Positions 7,796 through 15,417 of a stretch of 39,866 bases of DNA are shown one piece after another (position 1 is the stretch's first letter; every line of letters starts with the position of its first letter). Made by a program: the position numbers and the translations under genes. The DNA comes from Promethearchaeia archaeon (GTDB lineage: Archaea > Asgardarchaeota > Lokiarchaeia > Sigyniarchaeales > SOKP01). The DNA is taken from contig JAHQWJ010000051.1 of NCBI GenBank assembly GCA_029856125.1, forward strand, positions 1-39,866, in the 5' to 3' direction. The notes beneath the pieces are model-generated. The model was not told the DNA's origin, searched no databases, and saw only the letters and a program-made list of their open reading frames with translations.

Positions 7796-7909
7796 CTTTT
7801 TGTCTAAATTTTCCCTCTCTTTAGCCCATTTGGGGTTATCAATTGATTTTTTTGTTTTAGTTGCCAGTATATTTCCCTTTTTCGATTCAATATAACATAA
7901 AGCATAGAT
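7772..7909 (-). pseudogene. Coding-like remnant without a start codon
   Basis: A minus-strand frame of 45 codons reads ALCYIESKKGNILATKTKKS then IDNPKWAKERENLDKKLEEF and stops at 7772-7774. The composition (K/E-rich helical tail, natural codon choice) looks coding, but an in-frame stop lies just upstream and there is no ATG, GTG or TTG. It overlaps the end of the hydrolase gene by 24 nt. It may be the tail of a decayed gene. I do not recognise it. Confidence 0.3.
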
Positions 7910-7999
7910 TTATATGGTTACATTTTCATGGAAAGTCATAGGAAAACATTTAACTATAATCCGAAATTACACTAATGGAAAAATTACTTCCTAAAAACT

Positions 8000-8443
8000 A
8001 TGCCAGAAAAAGAAGCCTGGGTTTACCAACTTGATTGGTCAAATATTATAACAATCTTGGGATTAGATAAAATGGAACAGATACCCGAAGATAAAAGAAT
8101 TAGAGTAACCAAAAAACTTTCTAAACTTTATGGTTCAGAATCTATGCTATCGTTCAAACCTCAAGAATTGGATGAATTGGTCGCAAGTGAATTAAAAAAC
8201 CTTATGGAAAAAGAATTAAGGAGCCATGCAAAACAAAAAGAAAAAATGCAAAAACAGATGAAAGCTAGAATGCCTTCGTTAAAGCAACCAGGAGTAATAC
8301 CCATTGACATGAATGATATAAAAGATTTACCTGACGAAATAAAAAAAATGTTTTCTAAGATGTTTATGCGGAATGAAGGGGATGACGATAACGACGACGA
8401 TAGCGACAAATATAGCGAAGATAAGAACTCTTATTATATTTAA
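8000..8443 (+). CDS. 147-aa charged protein with acidic tail
   Basis: No family recognised. The N-terminus EAWVYQLDWSNIITILGL is moderately hydrophobic but too polar for a membrane helix. The centre (about 60-95) is a long charged helix (LMEKELRSHAKQKEKMQKQM) that could form a coiled coil. Residues 128-143 are almost all D, E, N and S (GDDDNDDDSDKYSED), a disordered acidic tail. A TATA-like element (TTTATATGG, 7909-7917) lies upstream, and the 14-mer TAGGAAAACATTTA is shared with the promoter at 6198. Probably a soluble binding or chaperone-like protein; function unknown. Confidence 0.65.
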   Translation: MPEKEAWVYQLDWSNIITILGLDKMEQIPEDKRIRVTKKLSKLYGSESMLSFKPQELDELVASELKNLMEKELRSHAKQKEKMQKQMKARMPSLKQPGVIPIDMNDIKDLPDEIKKMFSKMFMRNEGDDDNDDDSDKYSEDKNSYYI

Positions 8444-8471
8444 ACTAAGTTAATAAAATAAAAAAAAGATT

Positions 8472-10094
8472 TTAAGAGATTTTATTTATCAAACGATTTA
8501 TATCGGCTTTTTTAACTTTTTTGTAGAATAAATAAAATACTAAATATAAACTTGATGACCACATAATCCAAGAAATCGCTTGGTATATATCTATGTTTAA
8601 AAAATAGTTAATAAAATCTTCTAAAACATAGAATCCTAAATCTGTTAACTCTCCTGGAAAATCGACAATTTTAGGATAAAATTGAATAGCGATAGTTTCG
8701 TGTGTATTGTTTTTCAAGTTCTTAAAAATGTTATCTAAGGTTTTATTGCTTGAATCGTCGAGTTTTAGCTTGGTAAATGTGTTTAAATCTTCATTTGTAT
8801 GAATATCGGACCCGGCTATGCAAATTAAACTGTTATTTATGCAAAATTCACGAATTTCTATGTATTTATTATAGCTTCCCCCATTGATAATTTCAAAACC
8901 ATCAACACCCCAATCTCTCAATTGTTCAAGAGTATACGGGGTGCCAAATCCTCCTTCGGGATTAAGTTCATAATGATAATGGTTTACTGTTATAAAACCG
9001 CCATTAGCTTTTACATAACTGATTAACTCTGAAGCATTCATAACTTCTGGACCACCAGGGGTGTAAGATTCGGGAGGAACAATTTCTTCCTCTAATCCAA
9101 AATAATTCATATGAATCTCTGGGTCAGTTTCATGATTTGTCCATTCTTCTGCAATCCAAACTGTAAAATCCAGTCCATTTTTTTCAACAAATTCTCGAGC
9201 AACTAGAGCTCCTCTAATATTATCGTGATCGGAAAAAGCAGCTCCTGATATTCCATGTTCAATATACCACAAAACTCTCTCCTCAGGAGTAAGCCAACCA
9301 TCAGAAAAAGTCGTGTGAACGTGAAAATCAAATAAAAATTCATCGTCCTCTAAAGGTGTAGTGGGCACGATTCTGTGAGGAGGAAATTGTATTGACAATA
9401 AAATAACATTAGAACCAAGCAGTAAAAATAAAATCCCCGCAAAATACACCAACTCTTTTTTCAAATTATAGGTAATTCTTGTATTTTTTGATTTTGCCCG
9501 GCTATTATTCCTCTCAATTTTTCCAGAAAGGTTAAGTTTAAGCCTAGGATGGACTAGTTTTAATAAAGTGTATCCAACCTTGATCCCAAGCAAAATAAAA
9601 CACAGGTGTATTCCAACTTGAACAGGAACCATGAAATACCGACTGACAAAAAAAAACCCTTGAAATAAGTACCCTATTAAGACTATTAATAAGATTACTA
9701 CAAGCGTTATTGAAAAGATTTTAAATGCAAAATAAATGATGTCATTTAAGACATGCTTAAGTTGGTTGTATTTTTTTGATTGTAATTTACCCCTCTTTCT
9801 TGAGAACACGTATATAACTCGTAGAATTGGATAAATTATTAAAAATAGCAAGAGCCAAGTAAATTCATATTCTAAGATAAAGGCAATAATTGCAAAAGGT
9901 TCGATGATGTATCTAAGCCATGGTAAAACGCTAGAATATTCGACAGAAACATCAATTTGTCCAAGAGCATCGTAAAAAACTATCGTTCTCGTCCCTATTA
10001 CAGCTAAAACAAGCAAAATAACAATCCAAATAGAAAAGAGTAATGTTAGTAACGAAAATATTTTATTTTTTGATAAAAAAGACTTTAGACGCAT
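8472..10094 (-). CDS. Membrane-anchored PHP-domain phosphoesterase
   Basis: The N-terminal 240 residues contain about five membrane segments (near 13-34, 63-98, 120-150, 155-180, 215-236). They lead into a PHP domain with the full metal-binding set: FHVHTTFSDG (H258, H260), SDHDN (D289-D291), WIAEEW (E316/E317), H328, NHYHY (H372/H374) and GSDIH (D430, H432). One more hydrophobic helix lies near 505-523, so the catalytic domain sits between membrane spans, probably outside the cell or facing the membrane surface. PHP enzymes cleave phosphoesters; the substrate here is unknown. The gene appears to stand alone. Confidence 0.82.
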   Translation of the reverse strand: MRLKSFLSKNKIFSLLTLLFSIWIVILLVLAVIGTRTIVFYDALGQIDVSVEYSSVLPWLRYIIEPFAIIAFILEYEFTWLLLFLIIYPILRVIYVFSRKRGKLQSKKYNQLKHVLNDIIYFAFKIFSITLVVILLIVLIGYLFQGFFFVSRYFMVPVQVGIHLCFILLGIKVGYTLLKLVHPRLKLNLSGKIERNNSRAKSKNTRITYNLKKELVYFAGILFLLLGSNVILLSIQFPPHRIVPTTPLEDDEFLFDFHVHTTFSDGWLTPEERVLWYIEHGISGAAFSDHDNIRGALVAREFVEKNGLDFTVWIAEEWTNHETDPEIHMNYFGLEEEIVPPESYTPGGPEVMNASELISYVKANGGFITVNHYHYELNPEGGFGTPYTLEQLRDWGVDGFEIINGGSYNKYIEIREFCINNSLICIAGSDIHTNEDLNTFTKLKLDDSSNKTLDNIFKNLKNNTHETIAIQFYPKIVDFPGELTDLGFYVLEDFINYFLNIDIYQAISWIMWSSSLYLVFYLFYKKVKKADINRLINKIS

Positions 10095-10152
10095 AAATAT
10101 TACTTTGTTCTTATCCTTTAAAATATAAACTATACCAAGTTCTTTTTAAAAT

Positions 10153-11337
10153 TTAAATAAAAGTATCTAGTGTTTTAAGAAAATCGGAAAACTTTTGATA
10201 TATTCTTACGTCCACCACGGGCAGGTTTTCACATATTATTTGAGTTAATTCTTTCTTATCTATTTTACATCTATAAAAAGGCTTTTTTCCTTTCAACACA
10301 AGAAAAAGTACAGGAGTTTGGATATTAGATGATTTTTTATTTAAATTTTTGTCTAAATCAAAAGACTTTTTTAACTTTTGAATAATGTATTCATACATTT
10401 TTTCTTTTTTTCTAAATTCTGTTTTGAAATAGATGTGTTCCCATCGGGAGGTTCTATTTGTTAATCGAATTTTGTTAACACATTTGGTATAGGAATCGTT
10501 TTTGGTTATTGTAACTAAAAACACTCCTCGTTTGAATGAAAAGTCCGAGGAACACGAAGCTTCAGAGGATCCCGGATTAAAAATCCAGTCGTCCAAGATA
10601 AATTGTAAGTGAAAATGACCGAGCGCTAAATAATTTACTCGGTTCTTTAGAATTTGGATTCTTCGGTAATTAACGCCCGGAACTTGTTCCATTTGGCCTT
10701 TAATCCCAAAATGCTGAAGAAGAATGTGAAAGAGATCGTCGTCTTTTTCGATTCCGTCTTTTAGTTTTAAGAGATATTCCACTGGATTTTGTCCTAAGTA
10801 TCTTGTACCATAAATAATTACATCTTTTATTCTGATCTTGCCGCCTTTCCTTGTTTTGAAGTCGTATTCTTTAAACATTTCATCGGGCGGTAATTCTACA
10901 TCCGCATCCAACAAAATGATTAATCCTAAACTCGCTAATAACTTTAACCAAGACTGACCCCGCTGTTTAAACCTTTGTCCTCTCGAAAATTTGCGAATAT
11001 CGTGGTTTCCTTCAATTGCTACAATTAAAATTCTATTCTCGGTCTCATTTTTAAAATTATTCAATAAATTAACTACTCTAGTTAACTTACCAGGTAGCAT
11101 TTCTAAAGAAGTAAAAACATCACCTCCTAACAAGATAAAATCTACTTGGTGGAGAACGGAAGTAGCCAGAATTTCTTCGAACGCACTTATAAAATCGTTC
11201 GCGCGATCTTCGTTTCGATATTGATGGCTACCTAAATGAATATCACTCGCATGTATAAATTTTGTTAAGCTTGTCCCTCCTTTTTGAACTTTTACTATGT
11301 TGTCCAACTGAATGTTAGTTCTATTAGCACTCGTCAT
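10153..11337 (-). CDS. Mre11-like metallophosphoesterase/nuclease
   Basis: The calcineurin-like fold motifs are all present: ASDIHLG (D32, H34), GGDVF (D73), GNHD (N111, H112), a later QHFG and GHFH. The spacing and the QYRNEDRANDFISAF segment after the first motif match Mre11/SbcD DNA-repair nucleases. The C-terminal 120 residues are beta-rich with a lysine-rich middle, in the place of the Mre11 capping domain. No Rad50-like ATPase or HerA/NurA gene is beside it, unlike many archaeal mre11 loci. The N-terminal 24 residues look like an extension; the conserved part begins near LTKFIHAS. Confidence 0.75.
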   Translation of the reverse strand: MTSANRTNIQLDNIVKVQKGGTSLTKFIHASDIHLGSHQYRNEDRANDFISAFEEILATSVLHQVDFILLGGDVFTSLEMLPGKLTRVVNLLNNFKNETENRILIVAIEGNHDIRKFSRGQRFKQRGQSWLKLLASLGLIILLDADVELPPDEMFKEYDFKTRKGGKIRIKDVIIYGTRYLGQNPVEYLLKLKDGIEKDDDLFHILLQHFGIKGQMEQVPGVNYRRIQILKNRVNYLALGHFHLQFILDDWIFNPGSSEASCSSDFSFKRGVFLVTITKNDSYTKCVNKIRLTNRTSRWEHIYFKTEFRKKEKMYEYIIQKLKKSFDLDKNLNKKSSNIQTPVLFLVLKGKKPFYRCKIDKKELTQIICENLPVVDVRIYQKFSDFLKTLDTFI

Positions 11338-11506
11338 AATTATCTATCTTTAGTTATCGTTTCGCAAAAGTAATAAATAAGATGTATTAACAATTTATAA
11401 ATTAAAAAAGTCTAAAGAAGTAGTGAAACTAGAGAAAAGACAAATTTATTAACTTTATACAATATATTCGAATAATCTTCTAATGAAAAATAATTATTTA
11501 TCAATC

Positions 11507-11520
11507 GAATCCGTAAAATC
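11507..11520 (+). repeat. 14-mer shared with 19447-19460
   Basis: GAATCCGTAAAATC occurs here, 22 nt before the nadM ATG, and again in another gap at 19447-19460. A near match, GATTCGGTAAAATC, lies at 6159-6172. In all three places the frame following a nearby ATG reads (E/D)SVKS. Confidence 0.4.
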
Positions 11521-11541
11521 CATCTAAGAATTTTAATAACT

Positions 11542-12123
11542 ATGACAAGCAACCAATTTAAATATGATTTGGGCACGATCCATGGAAGATTTCAAATTCT
11601 CCATAACGACCATATAAAATTTTTAATGGCTGGAAAAAAATTATGCAAACACTTAATAGTGGGAATTACTAACCCGGATCCATCTCTAACGAAAGATCAT
11701 GACTCAAATCCGCATCGCAGTACGCCTATTGCTAACCCCTTAACATATTATGAGCGATATGTAATGATCAAAGAAGCTTTGTTAGAAGAGGGGCTCAAGT
11801 TCTCACAATTCTCAATAGTACCATTTCCTATTAATGTTCCTGAGTTGCTAAAATATTATGTCCCCATGGATGCGGTGTTCTTCCTCTCGATTTACGATGG
11901 TTGGGGAAGACAAAAAAAAGAGTATTTAGAATCGTTAGGGTTGAAAGTTCACGTTCTATGGGAAGTACCGTTAGAAGAAAAGGGATTGAGTGGAAGCGAT
12001 ATTCGCAATTCAATGCTAAAAGGAGAACCTTGGGAACATTTCTTGCCCACCACTGTAGTCAAACTCGTAAAAAAATGGGACATCCTAACACGTATTAGTG
12101 AATTAAGTAAAAAAGAAATTTAA
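11542..12123 (+). CDS. nadM: NMN adenylyltransferase, archaeal type
   Basis: Transfers AMP from ATP to nicotinamide or nicotinate mononucleotide, the last pyridine-ring step to NAD. The 193-aa protein carries the nucleotidyltransferase signatures: GRFQ (15-18) with H21 and H24 following (ILHNDH), the NPLTYYERYVMIKEAL helix common to archaeal NadM, a DAVFFLSIYDGWGRQKKEYL segment, and LSGSDIR (149-155) for the ISGT-IR motif. Together with pncB at 2.8-4.2 kb it could complete NAD salvage. It starts 204 nt from the divergent Mre11-like gene. A relative acting on another nucleotide is possible. Confidence 0.82.
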   Translation: MTSNQFKYDLGTIHGRFQILHNDHIKFLMAGKKLCKHLIVGITNPDPSLTKDHDSNPHRSTPIANPLTYYERYVMIKEALLEEGLKFSQFSIVPFPINVPELLKYYVPMDAVFFLSIYDGWGRQKKEYLESLGLKVHVLWEVPLEEKGLSGSDIRNSMLKGEPWEHFLPTTVVKLVKKWDILTRISELSKKEI

Positions 12124-12172
12124 TCGATAGCAATTTCAGAATTTCTTTTTAAATTCTTCAAAAAAATAAATA

Positions 12173-12185
12173 GATAAATATTTAG
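12173..12185 (+). promoter_or_regulatory. TATA box for the DUF2061 gene (leaderless)
   Basis: GATAAATATTTAG is centred about 26 nt before the ATG at 12205, the usual TATA-to-start distance in archaea. This implies a leaderless transcript. Confidence 0.5.
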
Positions 12186-12204
12186 TTTATTTCTCTATTA
12201 TCGA

Positions 12205-12669
12205 ATGAAATTAATACAAAAATTAATAAAAAAGAAGGAATCTATCAAGGAAAGTTTCTTTAAAAGCGTGATATATAGGATAATAACAATCTTTCTTGGA
12301 ATGCTCGTTATATTAGCAGTTACAGGGGATGCGCTTGCTGCTTTTTCTATTGGATTTGCCACAGAAACAGTTCAATTTATTTATTATTTTTTCTACGAAG
12401 CAATATGGACTCATTATCACGACAAACGATTAAGAATCAAAATTGAAAGGACAAGGAAAGTTGATATTAAATTAGATTTTGATCTACTTAAAGAAATTTC
12501 TTTTGAATTCTCTCAAACAGATACTTATATCAAAGAACCCTATGAGTCTATAATATCTTTCTTTGAGAATTTATTACAAAACGAGAATTTAGCAGAAATA
12601 CAAGAAGAAATTCAAAGAGACAAGAAATATTTTGAATTAAAACATAAAGATAGGCGTTTTATGCAATAA
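12205..12669 (+). CDS. DUF2061 membrane protein with long C-terminal tail
   Basis: Residues 15-70 match the DUF2061 pattern: ESFFKSVIYRIITIFLG, a VTGDALAAFSIGF turn, then TVQFIYYFFYEAIW, forming two membrane helices (about 24-40 and 43-63). DUF2061 proteins are usually little more than this unit. Here a cytoplasmic tail of about 80 residues follows, charged and helical, ending KYFELKHKDRRFMQ. The function of the family is unknown. A TATA box at 12173-12185 suggests independent expression, but nadM lies only 81 nt upstream. Confidence 0.75.
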   Translation: MKLIQKLIKKKESIKESFFKSVIYRIITIFLGMLVILAVTGDALAAFSIGFATETVQFIYYFFYEAIWTHYHDKRLRIKIERTRKVDIKLDFDLLKEISFEFSQTDTYIKEPYESIISFFENLLQNENLAEIQEEIQRDKKYFELKHKDRRFMQ

Positions 12670-12735
12670 TTACCTAATTTAAGCTTAAAAAGCAAAATTT
12701 TCAAAAAATAGAAAAATAAAATAATAAAAGATTAG

Positions 12736-14172
12736 TTATTTCTTTCGTTTGGCTCTAGGATCAATCTTCTTGATTATGATTGATTCTGCGTGAATCTTAC
12801 AATTCTTTAAAATGATTTTGAATCCACCCGCGCCACCTACTCCGGGAATAGTAAATGCTTGTGTTCCCATTGGAACCATTGCTCCTTCAGCTTCCCATTC
12901 ACCTTCATCTTCGTCCTCTTCTTCACCCAAGGCTTCTGCCCATGTCTTCACTATTGGATGATCCACTTCCTCTAACCACTTCTTTAAGTTGTTAATGTCG
13001 GGAACATCTTCTTCAGTCGCGATTTTTGATAAAAGGTCTTTTGGAAGGAATTCTGAGATTCTATCCTTTACTCCCTTGTTCATCCACACGACGGTTTCAA
13101 TTCCCTTATCTAATCCTTGTGTTATACCGTCGTACTGTTGATATTTAGGGGATACGATATATTGTATGCTAATACCATTAAATCCAGGCATCTGTTTACC
13201 GCCTCCGGTCTGATTGGCCATTGCACTGAACGGAAGCCCGTTAATTGCTACATCGTTATAGTTTCGATCAACAATTCCGTGTCCATTTACTTCAGGAATA
13301 TAGAAGTCAATAGCTTCGAAACAACCGCAGGATGTGTGAGGGAATTCCATTCCTGAAAATAGAAAAATTCTCTCAATTTCACCTAACGAGCGCTTTTTTA
13401 TCATTTCGTTTACTCCAGCATATTCTCCAGCTTCTAGGTTTAAGCATTCACCAGGGGGGATTTCGAATAAAGGTCCTTTTGGATCGACCTTCGCAGCAGC
13501 TCTGGCATCAAACCAATTAATTGAACCACATAGACTTGTCCGGTCAGGAGTGATACAACACGCGTGAGTAGGAGCGAAGGATTGGCACAAAACACATCCA
13601 TAGAACATATCTACATCTTCGTCGTGAATCGTTCGAGCTCTTTCGTCTCTTTTGTCGTAAACGCCCAACGCAAATTCGTATGGTTTCTCAATTTCTTTCG
13701 TTTCAGTATAAAAAGTTATTTGTGCCTTCTTGATTATAGGAAGTTCTGCTTTGTAAAGTCTAATCATAATCGTACCTAACATTTGGAAAGAATTTAAACC
13801 TTTTTCGAAAGCAGCAGTAGAAATGCGCATCCAATTTGTATATCTTTGATTTAAATGCATGATCCCATTAACAAAATTGCAGAATTCGTGGACCCGTCGT
13901 TCAAAGACTGCTTCTAAATCTTCTTCAAGTTCTGGTCCAGAAACTTCAACTAAAATTCCAATTGGATGAGTTGAACCCTTTTCCATGTCTTTGAGATCAA
14001 TTCCATGTATTGTTACCTCTCCATCCTTGATTTCTTTAGCAGGTTTTACTCGAACAAGCTCGAAGTGCTTTTCCATTTTGGGCCCGCCTAATTCTACATA
14101 CATTTGCTTAGCCCTGATGCGTTCCCCTTCGTAAACGGGACCAACATCTACAGGCATGTCTGAAAAACTCAT
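12736..14172 (-). CDS. cdhC: Acetyl-CoA synthase beta subunit (CODH/ACS complex)
   Basis: Carries the A-cluster that makes or breaks acetyl-CoA from CO, a methyl group and CoA. The cysteine set is complete: C193-x2-C196-x8-C205-x9-C215 for the 4Fe-4S part, and C282-G-C284 for the distal nickel. This spacing equals that of bacterial AcsB. At 478 aa it is the archaeal short form, without the N-terminal CO-channel domain. The C-terminus has an acidic linker (GEEEDEDEGEWEAEG) before a final GGFKIILKN segment, as in methanogen CdhC. It follows cdhB by 39 nt. The subunits that normally flank these genes (cdhA, cdhD, cdhE) are not in the window. Confidence 0.95.
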   Translation of the reverse strand: MSFSDMPVDVGPVYEGERIRAKQMYVELGGPKMEKHFELVRVKPAKEIKDGEVTIHGIDLKDMEKGSTHPIGILVEVSGPELEEDLEAVFERRVHEFCNFVNGIMHLNQRYTNWMRISTAAFEKGLNSFQMLGTIMIRLYKAELPIIKKAQITFYTETKEIEKPYEFALGVYDKRDERARTIHDEDVDMFYGCVLCQSFAPTHACCITPDRTSLCGSINWFDARAAAKVDPKGPLFEIPPGECLNLEAGEYAGVNEMIKKRSLGEIERIFLFSGMEFPHTSCGCFEAIDFYIPEVNGHGIVDRNYNDVAINGLPFSAMANQTGGGKQMPGFNGISIQYIVSPKYQQYDGITQGLDKGIETVVWMNKGVKDRISEFLPKDLLSKIATEEDVPDINNLKKWLEEVDHPIVKTWAEALGEEEDEDEGEWEAEGAMVPMGTQAFTIPGVGGAGGFKIILKNCKIHAESIIIKKIDPRAKRKK

Positions 14173-14211
14173 TTATTTATTCTCCTCTTAGTTCTTATTT
14201 ATAATTTTATT

Positions 14212-14742
14212 TTATAAATTTTCAATTAACTTTTCTAAAAAATCTTTCCAATCGTCGTCACTCAAATTTGGAAGGCTAAATCTGGCATTTGGATGTGAAA
14301 ATTTATCCAGCTCAACGAGCCGTAAGTGATTTTGAAAGTTCTTTAATCGACTTAAGGTTTGACTTACATAATATACGAGATGTCCACCAAAAATAGCCAT
14401 ACGATATTGTCCTTCGCCATCAAAACCTTTCCAATCTTTATCAACTAATCTACCGGTTATATTTATAAGCGACATATCCCATAATTTATCGTTAGGGATT
14501 TTATCCTTAAGATACTTGTAAGTATGACCTGTAGATACGATGTGACAATCTAATTTCTTAGCAACTTCGATGAAATAGTCAACTACTTTTTTTCCACTAA
14601 GCTCCCAAGTTAAAGACTCAGAACCTATGACAAAAACCTTCTTTTTATCATCCTTTAAGAGGTTTGCCATTATTTTAGGATCGTAAACGCTGGTTCCTTG
14701 TTCAGGTCCTGGGATATTTGCTTTTTGATACGGTCTTGCCAT
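14212..14742 (-). CDS. cdhB: CODH/ACS complex epsilon subunit
   Basis: The epsilon subunit forms the alpha2-epsilon2 CO dehydrogenase part of the archaeal complex. The N-terminus PYQKANIPGPEQGT is the family hallmark, followed by KKVFVIGSE, a nucleotide-fold-like strand and turn. Length (176 aa) is normal. It lies directly upstream of cdhC and divergent from the CooT-like gene, with 154 nt between the starts. The usual order is cdhA-cdhB-cdhC; cdhA is missing upstream, so the catalytic CO dehydrogenase subunit must be encoded elsewhere. Confidence 0.88.
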   Translation of the reverse strand: MARPYQKANIPGPEQGTSVYDPKIMANLLKDDKKKVFVIGSESLTWELSGKKVVDYFIEVAKKLDCHIVSTGHTYKYLKDKIPNDKLWDMSLINITGRLVDKDWKGFDGEGQYRMAIFGGHLVYYVSQTLSRLKNFQNHLRLVELDKFSHPNARFSLPNLSDDDWKDFLEKLIENL

Positions 14743-14867
14743 ATTTTCATCAATTTCCTCTGTTAAAGATTTTACATGTAAGTTTTTAAATAATTGCGTT
14801 ATTTTATTTTATTAACCGTATTTTAAAAAATTTGGTTTTATTTGATTTAACCAATTTAAATGGTGCT

Positions 14868-14880
14868 AATTATAAATTTA
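14868..14880 (+). promoter_or_regulatory. TATA box for the CooT-like gene (leaderless)
   Basis: AATTATAAATTTA is centred about 24 nt before the ATG at 14897. This places the transcription start at or next to the start codon. The same 154-nt gap must hold the cdhB promoter in the other direction. Confidence 0.45.
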
Positions 14881-14896
14881 AGGTGAAATTTCTTAC

Positions 14897-15199
14897 ATGT
14901 GTGAATTTAAGGTAATCAAGAAAAACGACGGCTCGCAGATATTAGAGGATATTGTAATTTTATCGTATACTGAAGATAATGAATTATTATTCAAAGATAT
15001 TATTGGTATGGGTGAGATTTTAAAGTCTGCTCTTATAGTTGATGTTAATACTTTAAATCAAACTTGCGTTGTTTTGGAGCATCCCCTTATACAAGATTTC
15101 GTTGGGATGATAGAAAAAATTAATTCCAAAACCATTTTAAAAGCCGACATTGAAAATTTCGAGAAGCAGCTTATTAGTCTCAAAGAAAATATTATTTAA
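14897..15199 (+). CDS. cooT: CooT-like nickel-binding protein
   Basis: Begins MCE, as do CooT proteins, in which Cys2 binds nickel for CO dehydrogenase maturation. The pattern MCEFKVI..DG..ILEDIVILSY..D.ELLFKDIIGMGE matches the short CooT beta fold, and LNQTCVVLEHP ends the core near residue 62. About 38 further residues form a helical extension (FEKQLISLKENII) absent from classical CooT of about 65 aa. Position beside and divergent from cdhB-cdhC, whose products need nickel, supports a role in A- or C-cluster assembly. The match is by pattern; the C-terminal extension has no known role. Confidence 0.68.
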   Translation: MCEFKVIKKNDGSQILEDIVILSYTEDNELLFKDIIGMGEILKSALIVDVNTLNQTCVVLEHPLIQDFVGMIEKINSKTILKADIENFEKQLISLKENII

Positions 15200-15377
15200 G
15201 TATTGAAGAGACATTTGATTGAGTGCCATCAGTATTGTTAAATGTTTCCGTGCTAATAAAAATCTCTCCATATTCACTTCCTAAGAAAAATCTGTTTCTA
15301 AGAATTTCCGCGACAAGGCTTGTTTGAGGAATACGATGTGATTCGGTAGAAGCATTAAATCTTATATCTCCTTTTAA
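15192..15377 (-). other. Coding-like open stretch without a normal start
   Basis: This minus-strand stretch fills the 218-nt gap between cooT and the methyltransferase gene. It reads LLKGDIRFNASTESHRIPQT, SLVAEILRNRFFLGSEYG and ends SNVSSILK. Codon pattern is natural (many purine-first codons), but no ATG, GTG or TTG starts it inside the gap; the frame stays open upstream only as antisense of the methyltransferase. An AAAGGAG sequence lies at its 5' end. It could be a decayed gene or a short protein with an unusual start. I do not recognise it. Confidence 0.3.
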
Positions 15378-15417
15378 TAAAAAATTATAATAATCCAAAA
15401 ATTCATAGAAAATTATA

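Noticed and set aside
12559..14172. Long plus-strand frames opposite cdhC (for example 13117-13356 and 13564-13779)
   Set aside because: They are antisense shadows of a gene with complete catalytic motifs.
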